DNA of 64,000 bases from the NCBI RefSeq assembly GCF_921293095.1, contig NC_060259.1, positions 5,022,001-5,086,000 on the forward strand, written 5' to 3'. The notes below the pieces were generated by a model. That model did not search any database, was not told the DNA's origin, and worked only from the letters and a program-made list of their open reading frames with translations. Each line of letters opens with the position of its first letter. The first letter of the stretch is position 1. Shown here in pieces: positions 47,941 to 58,099 of this stretch. The DNA is from Ischnura elegans. Taxonomy: Eukaryota; Arthropoda; Insecta; Odonata; Coenagrionidae. The position numbers were made by a program, and so were the translations under genes.

Positions 47941-48062
47941 TACGGATTTATCTGTGAACTACAGCGTCGTCTGCAAATAATCGTAACTTATTGTGTACTA
48001 CTTCGCCAATTTCGTTTACATGAAGAAGGAATAGGAGAGGGCCTATGACACTACCCTTAGGG
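47814..48062. repeat. Inverted repeat within the LINE, arms about 110 bp
   Basis: The segment 47,814-47,928 (through ATTTGCAAACGACGCTGTAG) is followed, after a loop of about 25 bases, by its near-complement at 47,953-48,062. Both arms come from the reverse transcriptase region around the FADD box. The right arm reads on the minus strand as CAGACGACGC, closer to an intact FADD codon pair, so it is a separate copy and not a copying error of the left arm. Confidence 0.8.
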
Positions 48063-48278
48063 ATAATGATCGCTACAATCGGGAATAGAACACAATAACT
48101 TTACTACACGGCCTTAACCTACTGAGCCACCGACAAAAGGTTACCAGATAATGAGAGTTTCATTTATTTTATTTAGAGAGAGTTATAAATATTTGGCGGC
48201 AGGGAAGACCAATAGCTAGATTCGCCTTTGAATGAGTATGCACGCATTTTGTGTTTACATGTGTAACATTTTAATGGC

Positions 48279-48390
48279 CATGTGGGGATCCTCTTGCATG
48301 TTGAAGTCTGGTAATCGCTCAGTTGTGATCACTCCCTGCCAAACACCCTAGACGTGGCTCGCGGGGTAATATAGATTTATATGTAGATGA
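48279..48390 (+). mobile_element. LINE 3'-end fragment, plus strand
   Basis: Carries the family's 3' UTR core CTGCCAAACACCCTAGACGT then GGCTCGCGGGGTAAT and a TATATGTAGATGAG tail. Strongly 5'-truncated and degraded at its start. Confidence 0.65.
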
Positions 48391-48860
48391 GATAGGATGG
48401 GAGTCGTTACTTGAGAGCGAAGAACGAAATATAATCCGAACCTACAAATAGACTCAGAGAGGAAATGTTCGCAGATCACATGAAAAGAATACTTCACTAA
48501 ATAAAATATCGCGAGAGAAAGATAAAAACACACTGTAGTACGGAGATATTAAAGATGCGGCTCTTTCCTAGGACGATCCGGAATAGCAACACAAGTTCCG
48601 TCAATGTAGGTAATCGCTAACCTCGCTAGGTGGACCAAATCCATCTATTGTCTTTCTTTTCCTTTCCTGGTTTTTGGTCCTTGTTTTCCTTTCCGGTACC
48701 TAACAAGCTTTATACAACTGCATAGATATTTATCCACTTACTACTTGGTTTCTTTTGCACGGCTGGAGTCAACTTGCATGGAGCAATGCATTATCGGCAA
48801 GAGGTCACACCGTGTACTGCCATGTGCATCCCCTCTTTTCGATGACTGCGAAGACGTATA

Positions 48861-48930
48861 TCATGCTGCATGTTGGGGCTTACTCATCCCCAGCCAAACA
48901 CCCTTGAAATGGCTAGCAGGGTATGTAGAG
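48861..48930 (+). mobile_element. LINE 3'-end fragment, plus strand, diverged
   Basis: CATGCTGCATGTTGG, CCAGCCAAACACCCTTGAAA and GGCTAGCAGGGTATGTAGA match the 3' UTR and tail of the same LINE family with several changes. The TGACGTCA at 48,937 follows it. Confidence 0.55.
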
Positions 48931-49715
48931 CTCTAATGACGTCACCACTTAATGAAAAATGGGGCAGTGGCAGGTTATGTGTTTTATAATATTTAAGCAT
49001 AATGAGAGAATAGCTAGTTGTAGAGAATGCGTTGGAGTCGTCGCTTATGTTTCCTCCTATATTCATGTTGTCCATCGGCCAAGTTCAATCAATCAATAGC
49101 GATTTCGGGTCTCTCACACATTGCTTAGAGGGCGTCCATGAATCACGTGAGGTGATTTAGGCGATATTGCCCCCCCTTCCCCTAAGTGTGATATCGTGAG
49201 ATTTGGCTCGACCCCTCCCCGCTCCCCCTAATCTCATGTTACATTGTTCAAAATATTTTATACATTTAACATCCGTATTTTCAAAGTAACTACGTTAATG
49301 AATGCCCCATTGCGTTCGATTTACTAAAAAATTCATTATTTGTATTTAAAAGTTCTTAAGACTAGTATTTAAGACTACTAAGATCAAGGTCTAGAATCAC
49401 ATTTTACACTGCTTGTTGCGGAGAAAAAATTACGTGATAGTTGCCAAAACCCCCTCTCCCCCGCGTGATGTTAGGTGAGAATAGGTTTAACAAGGTTGGA
49501 AAAGACTTGAGACAATAACACAAGTCAATCCAAAGAGCAAGAGAATTGGATTTCAGCCAAAAAGTAAAATATTACGCGTTGTTTTAGAATTTCTAACATA
49601 TCACTTTTACGTATGAGAAAATACTCGTCGATAATAAATAACAACTCATTAATTATTCCTCGCCTTGAATAACATAAGACGATTATTGCACTTCACTACT
49701 ACCACCTCTTCTTCA
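48931..49715. other. No supported feature
   Basis: AT-rich DNA with a few C-rich tracts (49,168-49,230 and 49,449-49,465). Nothing recognisable. Confidence 0.4.
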
Positions 49716-50660
49716 CCTCTAGGGTGTTTGGCAGGGGGTGATCAATCACCAGCATGCAGCATGCATTTGGACTCCCACATGTACACCACACCGTCCAAAA
49801 AACGTCCCGTATAATAACAAACTATACTACTATATGCTGTTAGAAATAGAATATAGAATAGAAATTCAGAAACATGCATTAAGTTTTACATAGGTTAGTA
49901 GCCTACACTACAAGTCATGCAATTTATTTACGAGTTCTATTGCTGCCGTTATAATCTCTTATTGATCGTGGAAAAAATGACATTCGGAATCTGTCTGTTC
50001 TGCAATCTATCTCTCTTATTATATTTATAATGATCTGCTCTTCCGTAGTACGTTGGCGTCCGCAAGATATGGTTAACTTCGTCAGAAAAGACACTGCTCT
50101 TGAATTTATCTAAAAGGTTTAGTCTATTTTTCAATCTACGGTCCGACAGAGATTCCCATCAGAGTTTATCTAAGAGGTCAGTTACACTAACAAGACTATC
50201 GTATCGACCTGCCAAACACCCTAGAGGTGGCTCGCAGGGTAATTTGTAGATGTAGATGTTGTAGACCTTTCACATACCTGGCAGCTCTTCTTTGCACGCG
50301 TTGTAACTCTGTTATTAAGCCTTTTTCATGAGGGTCCCAAACACTGGCAGCGTATTCCAAATGTGGTCTAACGAGGGAAAAGTAGGTAGTTTCTCTCACT
50401 TTGTCGTCGCACTTTCCTAATATTCTTTTAACAAAACCCATTTTACGATTAGCTTGACCGGTTATTTCTCGAATGTGTTTGTTCCACGATAGATCATTAT
50501 TGAATCTAACTCCTAGATATTTCACGGAGTCAACTGTCTTTAATTGGGTGCCCCGAATGTTATAGCTACGTTTTGGGGAGTTATAATTCTTCCAGAAATT
50601 CATTACTACGCTTTTTTCGAATTTAATTCTAAATGCCATGCATCGCACCACGCTTAGATA
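49716..50660 (-). pseudogene. jockey/CR1-like LINE, C-terminal ORF2 and 3' UTR, interrupted
   Basis: The minus strand encodes SYNIRGTQLKTVDSVKYLGV, DLSWNKHIREITGQANRKMG, FVKRILGKC, HLEYAASVWDPHEKGL and RVQRRAARYVKG, then after an insertion at 50,210-50,267 continues to RLKNRLNLLDKFKS-like sequence and the 3' UTR. The terminal GTAGATG tail is missing at 49,716. A frameshift in an A run at about 50,625 and a stop just upstream are shared with the copy at 54,765-55,700. This region of LINE proteins lies behind the reverse transcriptase core. Not functional. Confidence 0.82.
50210..50267 (+). mobile_element. Tail-only LINE insertion inside another LINE copy
   Basis: A 50-odd base piece, TGCCAAACACCCTAGAGGTG through GTAGATGTAGATG, interrupts the minus-strand ORF between the codons for YVKG and RYD. 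GACC occurs on both sides (50,206-50,209 and 50,264-50,267), consistent with a short target-site duplication. It is the last part of the same family's 3' UTR in the opposite orientation. Confidence 0.75.
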
Positions 50661-50882
50661 GCAGCAAGGTCGTTCGTTAGTTCATCACTATCCCTCTATC
50701 ATCATTTAACAATTCCGGACGTGAATGAATAAAATATTTTGTCTCTCAGTCATCGGCCACAATTTATTGAAATTATGGCAGTAGGTATATATATGAGCAC
50801 AATGGCTGGCTCATGCTGGTTACATATTAGCTTTTGAAAGCATTGGGACCTCTTGCTGTAGTCAATTTTATCTCGGGTGTCT
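50275..50882 (-). repeat. Left arm of a near-identical inverted duplication
   Basis: From ACCTGGCAGC at 50,275 to CTCGGGTGTC at 50,882 this is, by eye, almost base-for-base the reverse complement of about 54,578-55,185. The match includes LINE coding sequence (128 identical residues from MVRCMAF to RAARYV) and about 230 bases of upstream sequence that is not typical LINE. Outside these limits the two copies differ clearly. Confidence 0.85.
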
Positions 50883-51000
50883 AACGAGGGAAAAGTAGCT
50901 AATTTCTCTCACTTTGTCGTCGCACTTTCCTAATATTCTTTTAACAAAACCCATTTTACGATTAGCGATTTTACGATATGTGGGATTAAATACCAACAGA
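50883..51000 (-). mobile_element. Short LINE ORF2 fragment
   Basis: Starts right where the inverted duplication ends and repeats LINE sequence already present at 50,369-50,455 (QANRKMGFVKRILGKC then DDKVREISYFSLV on the minus strand). It is a separate fragment, about 90 bases of clear match. Confidence 0.7.
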
Positions 51001-51179
51001 AAACATTGAATTAAAAAAGGGCCAAGAAAACACGGCAAAACGGCTAGTATCAAATTATTCATTCCTGGCGAGAAGCATTACGCGCGACCATTCCAACGAT
51101 TCATGGCCATTTCGACCCCATGACGGCGAATGTAGGTAGATATCCATCCCTCAGAGCATGGAGCCGTGACGTACGAGGC

Positions 51180-51400
51180 AGCCACCCCGTCATGCGCACT
51201 GGAGGAGGAAGTGAGGGGAATGGGTAAGAAAGAAGGGAGGGGAGGAATACTTAAGGGGAAGTGGAAAGGGCGGAGAGGGGAGGAGCGTCGGGAATAGGCT
51301 GGGGCCTTGCAAGGAGGGGAGCTCCGTTGCCAGCGTGCACGAGAGAGAGGGAGAGAACGTGGCGGACAAGGCATCCAAGACGAATTGTCGGTCTTCTTGC
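51180..51400. repeat. Purine-rich (G/A) tract on plus strand
   Basis: Long runs of GGGAGG, GGGAAGTGG and AGAGAGAGGGAGAG make a strongly purine-biased, GC-rich block. Open frames here on both strands are low-complexity artefacts. A similar block lies at 53,400-53,660. A promoter, a GAGA-type regulatory element or plain low-complexity DNA are all possible. Confidence 0.45.
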
Positions 51401-51912
51401 TTTCTTTTTACAGGATTTGGGACGCATACTACGTAGTCAATCAGATTAGTCAGTGCGCTGGGGTTGACACCGCCACGAGAGAAGTCCGAGTGGGCGCACA
51501 ACAGTTCCGATAACACTGGACACTCTAATTTTAAGGTCTAAACGAGCGTATTCATAATGATTATCCTTTTCAATCCTGAAGATGATGACCTTGAAAATAG
51601 ACCCACCAGCATTCTATAATTCTCAGTTAAGGGAAATCCATCTCTCTACAATCACGAAAATTGATGGCGGGCATAATTCTAATGAAAACTTATTGCTGAT
51701 CTGAAATACGCCATGCAAGGTACCCATAACCCCTATTAGGGCTTGCGTATACCCATGAATAACAGAAGTTACACACAATATTACTGAGCTGGGGAACGGA
51801 AGCAGACCAATAAAAATCTGAAAACGGCAAGATATTCAGCTCCCAACGTCTACCGATGATGAGCCCACAATAGCGACTGCTTAGTCACCTAATGATTGAT
51901 GTATCTGCGAAT

Positions 51913-52062
51913 CAGGGGCGGATCCTGGATTTATTTCTGGGGGGGCACAAGGATACCCCGTAATACAAAACGAACGCAATGATAACGGGACGGGGTATTA
52001 TCTTGCATATTTTTTAAGGGTCTGGGTGGGGGCCGTGCCCCCCCCCCCTAGATCCGCCTATG
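51913..52062. mobile_element. hAT-type MITE, 150 bp
   Basis: Starts CAGGGGCGGATCC and ends GATCCGCCTATG, an inverted repeat of about 12 bases with a hAT-like CAG start. The flanks CTGCGAAT (51,905-51,912) and CTACGAAT (52,063-52,070) match at seven of eight positions, an 8 bp target duplication. Inside are a G run (51,941-51,947) and a C run (52,038-52,049) that would pair. No coding sequence. Confidence 0.85.
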
Positions 52063-52134
52063 CTACGAATCGATAGAAGATACTGTAAACCAAGTACTAA
52101 CTAAGCAATTTGTCCATCACAGGTATGCAATTAT

Positions 52135-52367
52135 CACTATTAAAAGGACACAATCACAGAAGAGTACTAATTAAATCCAAGAGCGCCTACAACCTTGTAA
52201 AATAGCATCTCGAAAATCAAATTTACATATTACGCAACATAAAAATGTCATACACTATTAAAAGGACATAATCACAGAAGAGTACTAATTAAATCCAAGA
52301 GCGCCTACAACCTTGTAAAATAGCATCTCGAAAATCAAATTTACATACTACGCAACATAAAAATGTT
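52135..52367. repeat. Tandem duplication, unit 118 bp
   Basis: CACTATTAAAAGGACA begins at 52,135 and again at 52,253. The two units are almost identical (for example ACACAATC against ACATAATC, ATATTACG against ATACTACG), so the duplication is recent. No coding or known element content. Confidence 0.9.
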
Positions 52368-52369
52368 GA

Positions 52370-53399
52370 TAGTCACCAATGATAACTAAATGCGAACTAG
52401 CAAACGTGAGCAGCAAAGTAATACTTTCTTTGCTAAAAAGGCCCAACTATTTCATTAACGGGTCAATTGTACTACGGAACGACCTATTCATAATAAACCT
52501 AGGAGATAATCATTAATTTCCATCGCCTAAATTGAAAATGAAGAGCTAAGTAATTGTGCTCACAAACCTCATAAATAATGTTTTGTTGTTTAAAGAAATC
52601 ATATCGAACATACTTATGCACAAGATAAAAGGTAATATTCAAAAGAGAATTCAAAAAAACGTTCAGGGACTGACCAATTACCATTATGGCGACGCAAGAT
52701 CACAAAACGAAACGATTCCAATAACTCTTCCCCAATAATGCGACAAGTTTTCTTGAAATAGCCTTACTTGTGAGTTGGCTTAATCGATAAGATTTACGGT
52801 TAAGACTCAAGTTGTTCTCTCAGTAGCAGCAAAACATATTTGGTTAGGTGTTTCTGAAGCATTACCAGACGCACTTTCTGTAATTTAACCGAATCGAATT
52901 GCACAAATGAAGTTATTACTCTAATAATAACTTATCGAGTTGCAATCAAGACTTAAAAACACAAATGAAGACGAATGAATCGGAAGAGCCGAACATATGA
53001 TGTCCAAAACCGGCTATGTTGAGAGCTCACGGAAGTGTTCATTCGAAGCTTTCGCTGAGGAAGCACCCGGCGCGAGGCTAACTGCCTTGCGGAAAGAATC
53101 CCTCATAATATGACCGTTCGAAATAACAGAATAAACCGCCAGTGCCATTGAACACAAACTGCCATTAGGAGATGATGCATTTCTACCGCCAACTCCGCGT
53201 ACTGGAGAGGAGGCTAGCTTCACCATATTGTTACCGATTACTACAGGATTTACGGAATACATAGCTAGAATGAGGGCAAAGAGTGTCGCGAAGTTTTGTC
53301 CACCATCCCTTAAAACAACAGAATAAACTACTCAACCATAATATGCTTCACTACCCGAAAAAAGCACGACAACCACGCGATGGCTATGAAAAGTGAATA
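52370..53399. other. No supported feature
   Basis: AT-rich, with a more balanced segment at 53,010-53,260 that has an 82-codon minus-strand frame of no recognisable content. Confidence 0.35.
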
Positions 53400-53660
53400 A
53401 ATGGAGGCATGGCGCGAGGGTATAGCCTCACCCATTCCCACGCCGAAAGCAGGCAGGCGGGGCCAAACACGGAAAACGAGATGAGGGGAGCTAAGGGGGG
53501 AAGGTTGCTAGGACGGGGATGTTTGCAGAGCAGGAGAGGGGAAGTAGCTGTTTGTATGCGGAGAGGGGAAGAGGGTGGGGGAAAAGATGTTTGGAGAGAG
53601 GGAAGGCGGGAGAGGGGAGGGGAGAGTAAAGTTGGGCCGACCCACCCCACCCGTGCGGCG
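53400..53660. repeat. Purine-rich (G/A) tract on plus strand, second block
   Basis: Runs such as GAGAGGGGAAGAGGGTGGGG and GGGAGAGGGGAGGGGAGAG are similar in character to 51,180-51,400, and both blocks follow a GC-balanced patch. Frames across it are low complexity. Function unknown. Confidence 0.45.
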
Positions 53661-54577
53661 TGTTAGCCAGCACTTGACAAGGCAATGAGGAGTAGCGGGT
53701 TATGTCCTGAAAGAAACCGTACGCTCAATCTCGGCGGCATCATGGACGACGCAGAGCAGCACCTGCTGGCCATATTGCCATCCATCACAAAGCAGCACTC
53801 GTAATTCGATGCAGGAGAAGTGGCAAGCATTAAATACGGTTAAGAGAGAGCCAATGCTTAGACCAAATGTTCCGATCCAAATTTGCTAAACACAGACTAC
53901 ACGACACAGCGAGTCGAGGAAATAGGAGGATCTACAATTATAGTAGTTTCATGATGCAGACCACATATTTTCACCAACTAGGGCTTCGAAGGAGGTACCT
54001 ACGTGGCATTTCAAACGCGGCTTGCTGTGTGCTGTTTTTCGAAATGGAAGTGAAACTCTAATGAATGGGCTAAATATAGGACGGTTTTCGTTAATATTCC
54101 CCCCACTAATACGAAATTGATGATAAAGTAATTCTTTCTCAATAAAGATTTAATATTACTGAGTGAAGGAGTCAGCTGCATATTAATGTCATATCCACAG
54201 GCCTGTTAGCATACATGCCGAGTATGTGGTGGACCTAATATAATGCAGAAAATCCTCCCAATCTACTGCGAAATCTGCCAAACTCTCATAAAATCAAGCT
54301 TCTTAAATACAAGTTCCTTCGGACTCGCTCATCGGTTCTACCATTCAATTAAACCCTACGATACTGCGTGAAGGATAAATATAGTATTTGATGCGGGTGC
54401 ACACATATTGAACCGTTATTTCAGCATTAGTACCTTTGAAACAAAAAAAAGTCTTTTTAAACTCCGTCCAATTATTTTATATGATTTTAATTTCTAGGTT
54501 TAACGTTCTTAATCTCATACAATTACCTAAAATTCGATTTTAATTTCAATTACGAGTCAGCTGTTAATGAAATACCA
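53661..54577. other. No supported feature
   Basis: Mixed to AT-rich DNA; no recognisable coding or repeat ends. Confidence 0.4.
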
Positions 54578-55185
54578 GTGACACCCGAGATAAAATTGAC
54601 TACAGCAAGAGGTCCCAATGCTTTCAAAAGCTAATAACCAGCATGAGCCAGCCATTGTGCTCATATATATACCTACTGCCATAATTTCAATAAATTGTGG
54701 CCGATGACTGAGAGACAAAATATTTTATTCATTCACGTCCGGAATTGTTAAATGATGATAGAGGGATAGTGATGAACTAACGAACGACCTTGCTGCTATC
54801 TAAGCGTGGTGCGATGCATGGCATTTAGAATTAAATTCGAAAAAAGCGTAGTAATGAATTTCTGGAAGAATTATAACTCCCCAAAACGTAGCTATAACAT
54901 TCGGGGCACCCAATTAAAGACAGTTGACTCCGTGAAATATCTAGGAGTTAGATTCAATAATGATCTATCGTGGAACAAACACATTCGAGAAATAACCGGT
55001 CAAGCTAATCGTAAAATGGGTTTTGTTAAAAGAATATTAGGAAAGTGCGACGACAAAGTGAGAGAAACTACCTACTTTTCCCTCGTTAGACCACATTTGG
55101 AATACGCTGCCAGTGTTTGGGACCCTCATGAAAAAGGCTTAATAACAGAGTTACAACGCGTGCAAAGAAGAGCTGCCAGGTACGT
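54578..55185 (+). repeat. Right arm of a near-identical inverted duplication
   Basis: Starts GACACCCGAGATAAAATTG and runs to the codons for RAARYV, matching 50,275-50,882 inverted. It includes a 5' portion (54,578-54,765) that does not look like LINE coding sequence. Both arms share an in-frame TAA and a frameshift in the LINE part. Confidence 0.85.
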
Positions 55186-55700
55186 GCAGAGTCGTTACGA
55201 TAGACTTTCTAGTGTAACTGACCTCTTACAATTAGATAAACTCGGATGGGAATCTCTGTCAGTCCGTGGATTGAAAAATAGACTAAACCTTTTAGATAAA
55301 TTCAAGAGCAGTGTTTTTTCCAACAAAGTTAGCTATATCTTACGTAAGCCAACATACTACGAGAGATCAGATAATATTAATGAAATAAAGAGATAGACAG
55401 TAGAACATACAGTTTCAGAATGTCTTTTTTCACGATCAATAAGAGATTATAACGGCAGCGTTAGAAATCACAAATAGAATAGATGACTTGTAGTGTAGCC
55501 TACTAGCATATGTATTACTTAACGCATGTTTCTGAATTTTATTATTATTTCCAACAGCATATGGTAGAATAATTTGTTGGTATGCGTGACAATTTTTGTA
55601 CTGTGTGATGTGCATGTGGGAGTCCAATTGCATGCTGGTGATTGTTCACACCCAGCCAACACCCTAAGGGTGGCTCGGAGGGTATTATGTGGATGTAGAT
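54765..55700 (+). pseudogene. jockey/CR1-like LINE, C-terminal ORF2 and 3' end
   Basis: The reading starts DSDELTNDLAAI*AWCDAWH, with a stop and then a frameshift in an A run near 54,845. A long open frame follows (54,806-55,396), with SVKYLGVRFNNDLSWNKHI, ITGQANRKMGFVKRILGKC, HLEYAASVWDPHEKGL, RVQRRAARYVQSRY, LDKLGWESLSVRGLKNRLN and PTYYERSDN. The 3' UTR ends at a GTGGATGTAGAT tail at about 55,700. Upstream catalytic blocks are absent, so it is 5'-truncated and inactive. Compared with other copies it has a small insertion (LLQLDKLG for LLDKLG). Confidence 0.85.
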
Positions 55701-57800
55701 CATATAAAAATAGTTATAAATAGAAAGTATTACGACGAAAAGTAACTAATGGCTATTACAGAGCATTACATTTTACTAATACGTAACATGTAATATGAAA
55801 ATGGCTGATATGACTTTCTTCACTTCTCGTTTCCCTTCAACCGGATTCAGCGCAAGGGCCATTCTCACAATTACAACAAACAGAACGCAACGAATCAAAT
55901 GGAATCAAATGGCCAGGAAGCTTTGGACAAAGAAAGCATGGAGATACCTTATACTCCATCTACATTGAATTATTTTGACAAAAACTGGGAAGTTCAAGGC
56001 GTCGACAACCTTGATGCATGTGAGATTAGTTAACGAAATAATTAAATTTAAGTTAACTAACAAGTTAAATATTTTTAGGGGAGCATTGAGAAGCTCAAGG
56101 GAATGGAATCCAGTAGCACTCATCGGATGAAGAAAACGCAAGCATACGTGTTCCTGACGGTCCCATGGTCAAAGATAATAAGGGTGACACTTGCCTCAGG
56201 CGAAAACTATTGAGTGCACTCACACAACCATCCCGTACAAGTGACAAAAGGAGAAAAAAGGGTGGCACATATCCCTATTATTTTTCTTAACCAGAAATTA
56301 AGTATACACACAGCGAATTACTCTCCAGCAGTTATATTCACACGCATTGGAATATAATTTAATGAAACGGACAAGAAGATGAGGTTACCATTCCGAGCAG
56401 AAAACATGAGATTGCGTCGAAAGCGGGCATCCGTTGGAAGCCTTTGCAAATGGCGCGTGCCTGCAGGGTAGCTTTCCGTTCGAAGGCGAGCGACCGGCAC
56501 ACGGCAAGCACTTTCTTTCGGAGGGAGCATTTTGTGAGGAGGCTGCCGCTTGCACGGGGTGAGTAGCGGAAAGATGAAACAAGTACTACTTCACACCAGC
56601 GAATGCGGACAAATGGAAAACTCTAGTTGCAGAATAGAGACAATATTGCAGACGGGAGAGAGACGAACAAAAAGAGATGAGCGCCATCCGATGAAATCCT
56701 CATCACACGAACTGGGACTGAGTTTGTCAAGAGTGGGACGGCTAATAAAAAAAATCCAAGACATCAATCGTATGATTAAAATCTAATGAAAATGTCGATG
56801 GAGAAAGAATCGCGATTCATTGGCCAAGGAGGAAAAGGGCGTAAGGCAGAATTCATCTTCAAATTCAAGATTGAAGCCCATTGCAGCCCGTCCAAAATAT
56901 GTTTTGACCAGGAAATATAATGGGTAGCCTCGGTTTCTTCCTCTCCTTGACAGTTTACAGGAGAAAAGGTGCCATTTGTAGTTACGTTTGTCCATAACTC
57001 GGAATTTATTTACCTTTCGCTAACAAATTTCCGATGAAAGATGAAGGGAAATAAACTTTCTACGAACTTCATCAAAAAAGATTGTATCTGAAACTAGAGC
57101 AACTGGAAAATTGAAATATGTTCATCTCCGCAAAAAAACCACATTCATAAATCACTGAAACAGCCTGACGATGATTTGCATTAAAATTTTTCATAACTAG
57201 CAATTCCAAAACATATTTCCGACGCAGATTCCGAATAAAATAACTTTCAATTCACAATGATTTTTAATAAACTGAAAGTTACTTCGGATTTAATTCGGAA
57301 AAAATTGCGGAGTGAAAAAATGCGAACATGTGATACTTCAAAAACAGCGAAAATTATAATTAATTTATTTTTACCATAAAATTTAATACTGCGAAATAGA
57401 TTATTCCTGTCGAATGAATTTATCCTATCCCGTAACGTTTATGGTGCAAGATAAGTCAAGAAATCCATTCAGGGGTTTGACACCGGAAAATGTTTTTGTG
57501 GCGGTTGCGCTCGCTATACAAGCCCTGCCGCTCACCTCAGGACTTTAGGTGATTTACATCAGCATTTACATGAATTTTACTTCAACTTACATTAAAATAT
57601 CTAAAATTTTAAGCAGTAATGATACAAACTTATCGCCACCTATTCGTAGTCATTCAGAATGATATAATATCCTTTGTAGGAAAGGCTGAAAAAAAACCAA
57701 TATAATTCTTTTACTATAATAGTGTTTTCACGACTTTTCAGAGCAATACAAAAACTAATGAATGCAACTATACGCACAGTCGTATTGATAAACACCATAA
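55701..57800. other. No supported gene; a GC-rich patch at 56,400-56,560
   Basis: AT-rich DNA except for a GC-rich patch with overlapping frames on both strands but no domain. The patch could be a CpG-type element. Nothing else is recognisable. Confidence 0.4.
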
Positions 57801-58021
57801 ATATTACGCATGTGGAATAACACTCGCAAAGAGCAACACAACAAACGTGGATTTAATGGCGTTCCGGTTGAATCCCACATCTACGTCAATGATACAACAC
57901 TTAGGTTGGTTTGGATACGAGAGGGTAGAGCTCACCCTGGACTCGTGTGTACATTCATAAATTCGAGGTGGGAGGGGGCAAGTCCTTCTATCCGCACATT
58001 GAAGTTTGGTATTAAAGCCAT

Positions 58022-58096
58022 CAGCCACCATTCGAAACCGCGACCCTCTGGGCAGCAGCCAAGCGCTCTACCCACTAGCTCTCTACCACGCTCCCC
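58022..58096 (-). mobile_element. tRNA-derived SINE head, minus strand
   Basis: The minus strand reads GGTAGAGAGCTAGTGGGTAG (box A region), then GCGCTTGGCTGCTGCCCAGA (anticodon arm, GCT in the anticodon position) and GGTCGCGGTTTCGAATGG (box B with an extra T). The spacing is tRNA-like but the acceptor and T stems are poor. The SINE body would extend leftwards to about 57,810, where a 157-codon plus-strand frame is only a shadow of it. Confidence 0.65.
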
Positions 58097-58099
58097 CTC

